Below are positions 35,780 to 46,700 of a DNA stretch of 64,000 nt, one piece after another (within the stretch, counting starts at the first letter, position 1; each line of letters starts with the position of its first letter). Under the pieces are notes generated by a model. It had not been told where the DNA came from. It saw only the letters and a program-made list of their open reading frames with translations, and did no database searches. Both the position numbers and the translations under genes were made by a program. The stretch covers positions 1,860,001-1,924,000 of the forward strand of contig CM033726.1 in assembly GCA_019671005.1 (NCBI GenBank), read 5' to 3'. The stretch is from Hibiscus mutabilis. Its lineage: Eukaryota > Streptophyta > Magnoliopsida > Malvales > Malvaceae.

Positions 35780-38314
35780 CGTGAGTAGATCTGGCAGAAG
35801 ACACCACCACCATGACTTCCCCATGCCGACACCACTCCGCCCGTCTCGCCGGTTCAACCCACCGCAGAGGAGGACGTGCAAAAGCACCAAAAAGATGGAT
35901 TGTCAGTACCAAAAAATCAGATCTGATATATACTTCATGTAATAGACGCTAAAAAAGAAAGGCAGAGAGGATCCAAAAAATTTTTGTATTATCACCAAAG
36001 TTTTCAGAAATACAAAAAAGAGGCAACGCAAGTCCAGTGGTATTTTTTTCTTGCTACTTCTATTGCATGCATATCTTTCAAGGGAATAAGCAACAAAAAA
36101 AGAGGAAAAGAACTAGGTTTTTACCCTCGTTGGAAGAGCTCCTTGCCGCCGGTGATAAGCTGTAAGGCTCTTAAGCCAAACACGGTGAACCGGTAAAAGG
36201 GGAGAGGTTGTTTGGTCTTGGTCTACAACAAATTTTTTTAAAAAAGGAAAAGGTTTGGCTTTTATTTCTTAGATCTAGACAAAATGGTGAGTCCTAGTGT
36301 AAATCTAAAGTCGATTTGAGTTCAAAGATAAAGAGAGGTTGGTTTTGGGCGCTTCTTTTTGGTTCACGGCCCGGAAGGGACGGCGGTTAGTCGCGGTTTT
36401 CGGGTTCATCGGGGTTTGGCTATATGGGTTTAGAGAATAATAAGAGCTTCGCTCTTAAGGGTGAAAAAAAATGGGGAAAGGGTCAATTTTTAATCTGATA
36501 AATGTGATATATAGCGTCTTAATATTTTCAAAATGGGTTAATTCGGGATTAAGGGCTCCCGCGTTTCTGATCCTTTCAAATCGAGTCTGCCCCTTGGTTT
36601 ATTCACAATCCTGGTCCCTCGTAGTTCTTAAAATCTTCCGTTTTCGTCCCTTAATTAAATGAAATCAGTTTTTCAAATGGTCAAATTACGCTCCAAGGAT
36701 TTCCGCGTTTTGGAAAATTTCATTTCAAGCGTGCCGCATGGGCATTTTACAGCCCCTGTCCTTTTAAGTTTCTTTAAGCTTGAAATCACATCCTTAAATC
36801 GAGTTTTACTTCCTTTTAATTTCTGCCTTCTTTGTTTATTTCTTTTCATTTTGATCCTGTTTCCATGTAAATATTCATGTTCGTATTATAATCGTATATG
36901 TTGATGTAGTCTTTTACCTTATTATATATCCCTCGTATATGCCTTATATTTTTATGTTTACATGTATATATGTGTTAAATTTACGATGATTATGTATCTT
37001 TTCGTTCGGTTATTCTTATTAAGCTTGTTATGTTCTAGTTGACTCGTAAACGGCATATTTGGTATTTTTATATGTGTGTATGTTTTTTTGTTTTTTAGGG
37101 TTACATGTTAGTGTATTTACCCTTTTTGTACGATATGTTGTCCCATATATGTTGAAATATGTTTTATTACTAGTATGCATATCTTTTTGAAATATTTATT
37201 CGTCTATACGTACTTATTCCTGCCTTGTTATTCTGACTTGTTAAAGTTGTTTTTATCTGTTATTTAGATTAATATGTATATATGCATGTTTTAGTCTAGT
37301 ATATTATTTATGTTAGATTAGTATTCTGTTATGTCAATATTTATTGCGTTTAAATATTTTGCAATGTTTTATATTTTTGCCATTAAGATTGCATATCGAG
37401 ATATAAATTGTTAATGCGGTGTCCTTTTATCCGAACGTAAACGGGCGATATCGGGCGTAGTGATAGTGGTTGGGCGTTTATTCTCGGATAACGGGGCCCT
37501 TAAAATTTATTCGCAATTATGACGAATTCTAAAATAATTGTCACTTTAATCCGGAAAATCCAACATTAATAAAGCTGTAATTATTAAAGTACCAATTTTG
37601 GGCGGTGTGGGGGTGCTAATCCTTCCCCATCCGTAACCGACTCCCGAACCATGTCTTTTTGAATCTCTGGTTTTATGGTGTCCGGCCTACCTAAGTGGCC
37701 GGTGGCGACTCCATTTTTTAATACGGTTTCTTTTAAAACCCCACGGAATAAATATTTTATAAAAGAATCACAACACCTTTCAATCACCCTTCGAAAACAC
37801 AATCGTTTTTATTTTAGCGATGAAAATTAAAAAGGACATCGCTACAGGAGTCGTTCTCATCGAACTCATATCATCAATGCCTGCAGTTGATATCTCCAGG
37901 CATAGGCATGAGATTAATTTGGCAAGTCTAGCAATAAACAAGATTCAAAAGTGCGCATTCGATGAGTTGATCGACACTAATCTCGGGTACAGATCATGTG
38001 AACAAGTTACAGGGTTGACTAATTCGGTTGCGGAACTGGCTTTTCGATGTTTGCAACAAGAGAAAGAGCTGCGCCCTTCAATGCAAGAGGTTTTGGAGGA
38101 ACTACAGAGAATACAGAGTGAAGCTTATAAGTTTGAGAGTGTGCAGCAGGAGGAACACACAGATTGTGAGGCGCTGCCGAGTATGCGACCGCCTCCTTCG
38201 CCTCCGACTGGTGATCAGATTGTATTATTGAAGGATATCCGGCTGCCGGCTTCTCCGATTTCGGTGACAGATGGATGGATTAGCCAGAGAACTACACCTA
38301 ATGCCAGTGAATAA

Positions 38315-39470
38315 GTTTTCTTCACTATCCTGCTTATATTCAACTCTCATTGCAATGTTCTTAGTTTCTTTTTTCTGCAGGAAATGTAAATACTAAAGGG
38401 AGTGGTCGATATTATATTTTTGTATGTTCATATCCTGAGATGAACGAAATCGTCTGCCCCTGCTCTTATTATAAAAGAAATTAAGTTTAGAGTGTAGTGT
38501 TATGGTTTAAGGTTAGAGTTAAGGTTAAGATTTAGAAAATTAGGGTTAGAGTGTATTTTTTAAGGTTTAGTGTTTAAGGTTTAAGATTTAGAATTTAGGG
38601 TTAGGGTTTAAAATTTAAATTTTTAGTGTCAGGTCATAAAAAGGGAACAAAAATCTTCTCCTTTTTAGGACTTTTTTCATAACTCAACACTAATAAATTA
38701 AATTTTAAGTACTAATCCTAAATTTTAAACCCTAAATTATACACCTAAAAATATACCATACCCCTAATTCCCTAAACTCTAATACTAAACACCAACCTTC
38801 AATCTTAAACTGTAAACCTAATATTTTAAGATGGGCGTAAATAGGGACACCAAAAAATATCGAAAATTTCTATTCATGAAAAAAACCCAAAAAGAACCAG
38901 AAATTTATGTTCATTCTGCATGTTCTTTATCTGGCTGCCCTGCTATCATAAAGATGGGATGAGGGGGTGTTGAAAGGAGTCGTACCTTTGAAGATTCCAA
39001 AAATTTTATATGCTTTAAAATTTTTCTAATTTAATTTAACTCATTTTTAATTTTAAATTCTTATATAATTTTATTTTGTTTCCCTAAAAAAATCATGCCT
39101 CGTCGTTGCATTATTTCATAAAGATCATGCACGACATTGCACGCTATAGCCTATTAATGTGCAGGGCGAAAAGAGATGTAAACAAATCTTTTGTCCAAAT
39201 CTTAAATTTTAATCATATATGCTTAAATTCTAAACCTGAAATTTACACAAATTTATATATTTTTATTTAAAAAATAAAATTTAAAATTTTAATACGGTTC
39301 CTATAAAAGATAAATCTTAAATTTTAATTATAGATCCTAAATTTTAAATCATACAAACTAAATTAATAAACTCTAATATTTATAATTAAATCTCTAAACT
39401 CATTGAAAAGATATGTATCAAAGAGGGTAAAAATATAAAATAGTTTTAGAAATGATCGGTCTTCTCATTT
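38315..39470. other. Receptor 3' flank and telomere-like MITE
   Basis: The first 150 bases are the likely 3' UTR of the receptor kinase. From about 38480 to 38845 there is an inverted pair of TTTAGGGTT-type and AAACCCTAA-type arms around a tctcctttttaggac centre, another copy of the hairpin MITE family. The remainder is AT-rich with no genes. Confidence 0.5.
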
Positions 39471-39737
39471 CTAGTTCTCAAAAATAGTATAAACTTGGAA
39501 TATCTGGGAAAATGCACCCCACACTACTACTTTCTCGCCCTTGGGATCTACCTTTCCATCTCTTCCAAGGGAAAAGAAAATTCCATTCTTTTGAAAGTGT
39601 AGGGAAAAAGAAAAAGCATGCATAAGATGCCAAAGAAAACACAATACAACATTAGATTCTTTTCTTTTGCTTTGAAAGCAAACCAACCCAACCCAAAAAA
39701 CTATAATCACCCTCTCAATCCTTCTCCCAACTTTCAA

Positions 39738-40196
39738 ACTCCAAACATTGGCGACGCAATGCGGCGTCACCCAAAGCGCCACGAGAAGTCCAAGGACGAG
39801 TCCCCTCGTCAAATTCCGTCGACCTAAAACCACACTGCAAATGTTCCTCATCCAACACTCGGGAAATGCAGTATCCGAAGAGTTTCATCGGCATTTCAGC
39901 TGAGAAAAAGAAGGGCGACGGACACACTTTGAAGGATTTATTTATATCGTTTCCGTCGCTAGAAGAAGGAACCGACAACGAATGTAAAATTGTTAAAGGA
40001 GGAGTTTGGCGGAAAGAGTGAAGTAGTTTTAGCGACGAAAGTGGGCGGTGTTAACGGACTGGGATCGCCTCGGCCGGGTTGGATCGGGTTCAGACAGAGG
40101 ACGCTGTTGAGGAAGGCTTGGCGTCCAATGCTTCAGACCATCCATGAGTCATTTTCTGCTCTCTTTTCTTGTACTAATATTCTAATTGTAATGTGA
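39738..40196 (+). pseudogene. Unidentified plant coding remnant with a frameshift
   Basis: One plus frame reads RRNAASPKAPREVQGRVPSS ... KCSSSNTREMQYPKSFIGIS ... GHTLKDLFISFPSLEEGTDN. After position about 39983 the protein-like signal moves by one base into another frame (FGGKSEVVLATKVGG ... GSPRPGWIGFRQRTLLRKAW), which ends at 40196. The change of frame occurs within a few bases with no room for an intron, so a 1-nt indel is the simplest reading. Composition is GC-richer than the flanks and both halves look like ordinary plant protein. I do not recognise the family. A sequencing or assembly error is the alternative to a pseudogene. Confidence 0.45.
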
Positions 40197-40748
40197 ACAA
40201 ATAGTCAGTTCAGTTGGCTAAGTTAGTTTCAATGAAGATTTTACTTTTTATTCAGATTTTATTATCTGCTTTTATCCAAAGGATGGGATCGATGATTACA
40301 ATTTACAATTCCAATTTTATTTATAAAAGAATGAAATTATCATTATTATCTGAAATCCAAAAGGCACAGACTTCGACCACTACTACCAGCTTTGCCGACG
40401 AACTCTTTGCGCTAAAAATAATGGAAGAAAGCTGTTATTGTTTGTCCTCTTAAACCATTAATAAGTTCTCCTTAAAAGACCAATGCAGTTCAGAATCTAG
40501 TGGTCAAGGATGCTCATGTTATCTCATCTTGTGCTAATTTGAGTCTCAATATTTTGTTTTGAGAATGTAATACCTCTCTACTTAATCAAACAGTAAAACA
40601 TTATTGACACACAAAAAACAACAAGATCTGCCTGAATCCAATCCATTGCACCATCAGATGAGAAGAAAAGAGAAAAAAAATACAAAATACAGTAACTCAT
40701 ATGCATTGTAAAAAGTATATTTTAAAAAAAGAACGTTGGACTAGATGA
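40197..40748. other. Spacer and presumed 3' UTR of ALIX
   Basis: AT-rich sequence between the coding remnant and the ALIX stop codon. The last few hundred bases are the likely ALIX 3' UTR on the minus strand. No other feature is visible. Confidence 0.5.
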
Positions 40749-43700
40749 TCATTGCTTATAATAACCACTTTGATGGGGATGATACGGATTTGGAATGGTA
40801 TATGGAGGTCGAGGATGAGACCCAGGTTGCTCTGCAGGGGCATTATAATACGGCCCACGCCACCCGGGATAGGCGGGTTGACCATATTCATGGCCGGCCG
40901 GTGGACGTTGTTGGGCATGTGGGGAAGGATAAGGAGGCGCTGTGGAAGATGGGGGAGGATAAGGAGTAGATCTAGAAGGGTGAACATGGTAAGGAGGTGG
41001 TTGCTGTGGGGCAGTATAAGGGGAAGGAGGATGACCATACCCATGCATTGGCTGCTCGGGAGGTCTATAATAAGGAGTTTGCGGTGGAGGATGAGATATA
41101 CTCTGAGGTTCTGTTATCTGCTGTGGAGTGGGTCTTGGAGTTGGACGGGGCTGTCCAACTGAAGGGTATGGACCTGCGCTCTCACGCTCCTGGAAGCTGA
41201 AACCTGCCATTTGCCTTTGAACATCTTCCATCATTTCTCGACACTGGATGTTTCGAGTCATCACAAAATCGCTGCATTGCTGCTTCATATTATTGATTGC
41301 ATCCTGTTTAACAAATGAAACAACTTGATACATATGCCACACATTATTGAACTGACTTTAAAATGCTGCCTAAAGGCTAAAGTAATAGATGTGCAATTTC
41401 TTACCTGAAGAGTAACATAAAACTTCAGTCCCTCGTTAATATTGTCCTTGATTTCTTTACACTTTGCTAAAGCAGCTTGAATTTGTTTGTAACACTTCTC
41501 TCGTGATGCTGAAACAAAAAAGTGATATAAAACATTACACAACCGATCTTGTCAGATTATGAATACAGTGTGCGAACATCAAAACTTCAGACTGAAATAA
41601 CCAATAATTGCACTGAATAATGAACATGACTGTTATAACAAATCGAACTTTAGACAAGTATTGGTTCCAAATATCAAACTGCATTGTAATTAGAATTTAA
41701 ATGTTTAGACAAACTTTATGATACATATAAAACACTTCAGTGTTGGGTTAGACACGTCAAGCACAAAAAGTTTAATGCACGCATATGAGATTCCCTCAAA
41801 AAGATAATAATAAGTTCAATATCAAATATACATGCAAAGAAAAATGTACCTTTATAATCTTCAAGATTAAAGACAGCACCAAATTCTTCATTCTGAGCCT
41901 GCATAAGGCAAATCAATAAAATAAAAATAAGTGTCAATCATTCAGGGTACATTTCCTAATAATGAGCAAAAATGAAATCCAAAATTTACGGCATTAGAAG
42001 CTAAAAACAACTAGAATATCATGCAAATTAACTTCATGTCAGGACCACAGTTGATGCATCCAAGACTATCTCTATCCTTGTATATTTACCACAGAGGAAG
42101 AGGAAGAGAAGAAAGTGAGGGAGGAAGAACGAATCTTTCATTTAAAATTATTTTTCTTAAATAAAACAAGTAAGCTTATGGAAGACCTAAAAGATGGCAT
42201 ATTTATAAAAGTCTCCAATAAATGCACTCATGTTCAGCCAATGCTTTTTTCATTTCTTTTTTTCCTTTTGTTTTTTAATATTCACAAGAAATAATTTATT
42301 CATCAAGGCATGAAAGCTAATTTAATTAAGTTAATCATTCAGGATGAAGAATAAGGATTTATTATATGCAATCAGCCACACGGAGCAAACATCATAGCCA
42401 CCCTCAGGAAGAAGGGCCCTGTAGAAAACAGAGGAGAATTATAAGCTCTGTTATTTCTCGAAATACACTAGGTGAGTCTATTTATAGACTCTTTACAAAG
42501 AGGTTTAACCTAGGTAGCTAACTTCTATGATAGAACTTTATCTCTTATCACTTATCCTATACAAGATAGAGTTGGTTTAAAATTTAAACTACTAGTTAAG
42601 ATATATTTACAACACCTATTTACGTGCCAACCTACACTCCCCCTCAAACTGATGTGTATATGTTGTATACACCCAGTTTGGATGAGAATTCATCGAAAGT
42701 TGCTCTTGGAAGTGCTTTAGTAAAGATGTCAGCTAGCTGATTTCTGGTAGGAATATAGTGTAGCTTGACAACCCCACTATTCACCTTTTCATAGATGAAG
42801 TGTTTATCTATCTCGATATGCTTAGTCTTGTCGTGTTGTACTGGATTCTTGGCAATACTCATAGCAGACTGACTGTCACTATGGATTTCAAATTCTGTCT
42901 TTCCATCTAGTTCCAGCTCTGCTAGAAGTTTCTTGATCCATATTCCTTCACATATCCCAAGGGCCATTGCTCTAAATTCTGCCTCAGCATTGCTTCTGGA
43001 AACAACCGCCTATTTTTTACTTTTCCAGGTTACCAAATTACCCTATACAAACGTACAATAGCCACTTATAGACCTTCGATCTGTTATTTCACTAGCCCAA
43101 CTAGAGTTTGTATAAATTCTCACTGTTCTATTTTGAGTTTTTCTAAAAATCAAACCTGATCCTGGAGTGAATTTTAAGTACCTCATGATTCTGTTGACTG
43201 CTTCCAAATGCTCTTCTCGTAGGTCACTCATATGTTGACTGACTATGCTCACCGAGTATCCAAGATCAGGTATAGTGAGTGAAAGATAGATTAGTTTCCC
43301 AACCAATCTTTGGTAGGACTCTCTGTTAACAAGATTCCCAATTCCATCTTTACTGAACCTCAAGTCAGGATCCATTGGAGTGTCAGCTGGTCTACACCCA
43401 AGCATTCCAACTTCTGTAAGAAGGTCTAGAATATACTTCCTTTGGTTGATAACCAGCCCTTCATTAGATCTTGCCACCTCCATTCCCAAGAAATACATGA
43501 GGCTCCCCAGATCCTTGGTTTCGTTCCCAAGAAATACATGAGGCTCCCCAGATCCTTGGTTTCGAATTCCTTTGCCAAGCCTGTTTCAGTTTTTCTATCC
43601 CTTCAACATCATTTCCAGTGATTATTATATCGTCAACATAGACAATTAAGAGAGTTATTTTACCACTAGGTGCAGCCTTTCTAAACAGAGTATGATCTAC

Positions 43701-46700
43701 TTGACTTTGTTTGTAACCATTCTGAACCATAGCCCTCGCAAACCTGTCAAACCAAGCCCTGGGAGATTGCTTTAATCCGTACAGGGATTTATTCAATTTG
43801 CACACTGTCCTCTTTGTTACATTGCCTTCTAATCCTGGTGGAACTTGCATATATACTTCTTCCTCAAGGTTCTCATTCAAAAAAGCATTTTTTATGTCCA
43901 ACTGATGCAATTTCCAGTCTTTGTTCACAGCTATTGAAAGTAACACTCTAATGGTGTTCAACTTGGCCACTGGTGCAAAGGTCTCTTTATAGTCCACGCC
44001 ATAAGACTGAGTGAATCCTTTAGCTACTAGCCTCGCCTTGTACCTCTCAATACTTCCATCTGAGTGGTACTTAACTGTAAATACCCACTTGCACCCAACC
44101 GCTCTTTTTCCTTATGCCAAATTAGTCAAACTCCAGGTTTTATTCTTTTCCAGTGCTTTGACCTCTTCCTTGACAACCCTTTTCCACTTAGGACGCTCCA
44201 AGGCCTCTTCCTCTGTCTTAGGAATTCTCACACGGTCAACACTAGCTGTAAAGGCTTTAAAACCAGATAACAATTTTCCATAGGCAACAAATCTGTTAAT
44301 AGGGCAAGCAGTACACTTTCTTACCCCTTTCTAATAGCAATAGGAAAATCAGCAGCAGAACTCAAAACTGGTTCTTGAACTGTGTTAGGCTGTCTAATAG
44401 CTTCAATTAGGGCTCTTTTTCTTTTGGTATCAACACTGAGTTGTCTTTGTGGAGTTTCAGAGGTTGGGGACATATGTGGTACAATTTTTAGTGTTGGAGG
44501 AGGTGTTGTGAAGGGGCTATTCAGCTTTGATTGAGGAGAGGAAGATTGAGGAGAAGGAATATCCTCTACGTCATTAGATACAGCATCCATAGTTTCATTA
44601 GAAATAGGAAAAGAAGGCACAAGCTGTGAGAAAGGGGCCATGATGGCCGGAGAAGATGAACGCCGGTGAACAATGAACAATAAAATATGAAAAGCTAGAG
44701 TTTAACGATAGAACAAAAATAGTATTTTCAACAGAGAACAATGTGTTTCTCTGTATTTTTTCTTATTCTTCTTAATCAAATGTGTATGAGATAAGCCTTT
44801 AAATAGGCTGATACAGAGTTTCAGTATAACTAAAATTATACTTTTATCTATAATTTAAATAATATTTATCCCTCATTTAAATAAGACTTCTAGTAAATTT
44901 AAACTACTGACTTAGAAATAAACTCTAATTACACATTAAATTAAACTCTAACAATTTTTGTCAACTTACACTCCCCCTCAAGCTCTAACACTTCTTGGAT
45001 AACTTACACAAGCATCCATAGTTTCATTAGAAATAGGAAAAGAAGGCACAATATTTGGGGTGGCCGTATGTTCATCAAGCATTGGTAAGGAAGGAATGGG
45101 CTACATGTCATGCAAGGACTGAAATTCCTTGTATTTCTCCCCCTGAATTTCAGAACCTGCAAAGTAGGGTTTATTTTCAAAGAATGTGACATCAAAAGAA
45201 ATATATGTTTTTCTAGTAGTTGGGCAGTAACATTTGTAACCCTTCTGACTCGAGGAATATCCTATAAATATACACCTTATGGATCTAGGATCAAGTTTAC
45301 CCCGAGAATTACTGTGTATATGGACAAAAGTTGTACACCCAAAAACCCGAAGTGATAGACCTGAGGGCAAGGGTTTAAAGTGTGGGAAAAGAGTCAACAA
45401 AATTTCAGTAGGAACTTTGAAGCTGAGAGGTTTACTAGGAATCCTATTAATAAGGTATGTGGCTGTAAGAAGAGCCTCCCCCAAAGGTATTTAGGTGCAT
45501 TAGCAGAAAACAAAAGAGATCTAGTGACTTCAAGTAAGTGTCTGTTTTTCCTCTCAGTTACTCCATTCTGTTGAGGGGTATTTACACAAAAAGTTAGATG
45601 AACAATTCCCTTTTCCCTGAAATAATTGCCAAGAGATTTGCTTAGGTATTCACTTCCATTATCACTCCTGACAATTTTAATTTGTTTTTCAAACTGAGTT
45701 TCAACCATATGATAAAATCTTTTAAACACATTTTCAACTTCGGATTTTTCTCTCATCAAGAATGTCCAGGTTGTCCTAGAATAATCATCAATAAAGGATA
45801 TAAACCATCTAGACCCAAAAATACTTTTGACTTTAGAAGGGCCCCAAATGTCACTGTGAATAGTAGAGAAGGGTGATGTAGGTTTAAATGTAGAAGAAAC
45901 AAATGGTTGTCTTGTATGTTTGGCCAATTGACACACTTCACATGTAAAAGATGCTGGATTTTTATTAATAAAGAGGGTAGGAAACAATTTAGCAAGATAT
46001 GAAAAGCTTGGATGTCCTAATCTATAGTGCCAAAGCATAAATTATTGGATGGCGGGCTAGAAGGAAAAATAGAAGTCTGAAGACAGCTAGGAATAGTTTG
46101 ATTTGAAGACGGTAGACCATCAAGAATGTATAAGCCATTACACAGCCTAGCACTGCCAATCACCACCTTCGAGCCCTGTGCCTGAAAAACACAACCACCA
46201 ACTCCAAAATTAACACCACATTCAATATCCTTAATCAATTTACTGACAGACAACAAATTGCATGCTAGTTTAGGAACAAAAAGCACATTTGATAATACTA
46301 GCTTTGAACTCAATCGAATGGAACCACTTCCTTTCACATTTGAGAGGGAACCATCTGCTACCTTGATAGAGAAAAGGAGAGTCGTGACTGCTATACGTAT
46401 GGAAGAGACTTGGATTCCCTGTCATGTGGTCAGATGCGCCAGAATCCACTATCCAATTTAAGGAATTTACTATGGCCAAATAAGAAAAACTACCTTCTGT
46501 GGCTGTTAAGGCACTAGTGACGAGTTAGAGGCTAGGTTATTGAAAAGTTGTTGAAGTTCTTCAATTTGCTGTTTGCTAAAACTGTTGGAAGACTTGTCAG
46601 GTGCTGCAAAGTGAGCTTCCTTCTGAAGTCTGGATCTGGGAGACTTCCAGTCTGCTGGTTTTCCATGCAGCCTCCAGCAATGCTCAATCACATGTCCTGC

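Larger units (their letters stand above)
34987..37846. mobile_element. LTR-type insertion (probable solo LTR), 2860 bp, in the receptor kinase exon
   Basis: The insert begins TGTAATCACTC and ends ATCGCTACA (canonical TG...CA). It is flanked on both sides by the 5-bp direct repeat GGAGT (34982-34986 and 37847-37851). No internal direct repeats of LTR size, gag or pol ORFs, primer-binding site or polypurine tract were seen inside, which fits a solo LTR. The stretch ggggtgctaatccttcccc ... accgactcccgaacc ... ggtggcgactcc near 37610-37710 resembles long LTRs of plant Ty3/gypsy elements (perhaps Tat/Ogre type); that assignment is inference. It includes an (ATT)n microsatellite and two perfect palindromes. 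Confidence 0.85.
30086..38314 (+). pseudogene. LRK10L1: LRK10L-type receptor-like kinase, kinase exon split by an LTR insertion
   Basis: Exons: 30086-30836 (signal peptide MAPPIIPFLVLIVLSQF and a Cys-rich ectodomain), 31012-31050 (linker TNKMGLNLGVGL), 34134-34403 (transmembrane VFLVIYVGIGSSLVLMILLL, RRRR stop-transfer, start of kinase), 34473-34986 and 37852-38314. With the insertion and one GGAGT copy removed, the exons total 2037 nt (678 codons plus stop), in frame. The kinase shows the glycine loop GDGGFGTVYYG, Lys in VAIK, HRDVKTNN, DFGLSR and TPGYVDPEY. The break falls in subdomain IX (DVYSFGVV|LIELIS). As it stands the frame reads ITHFFYL then stop, losing the C-lobe end and tail (residue about 525 onward). 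Otherwise it would be a plasma-membrane Ser/Thr kinase. Intron 2 (31051-34133) is full of repeats. Confidence 0.9.

Noticed and set aside
34987..37846. The insertion as a retained or spliced intron of the kinase
   Set aside because: It has TG...CA ends and a 5-bp target duplication rather than a GT-AG pair at the codon junction, and the left boundary interrupts a catalytic-core exon.
40745..41200. Plus-strand ORFs opposite the last ALIX exon
   Set aside because: Antisense reading of the repetitive Pro/Tyr/Gln tail, which yields Arg/Gly/Trp-rich artefacts.
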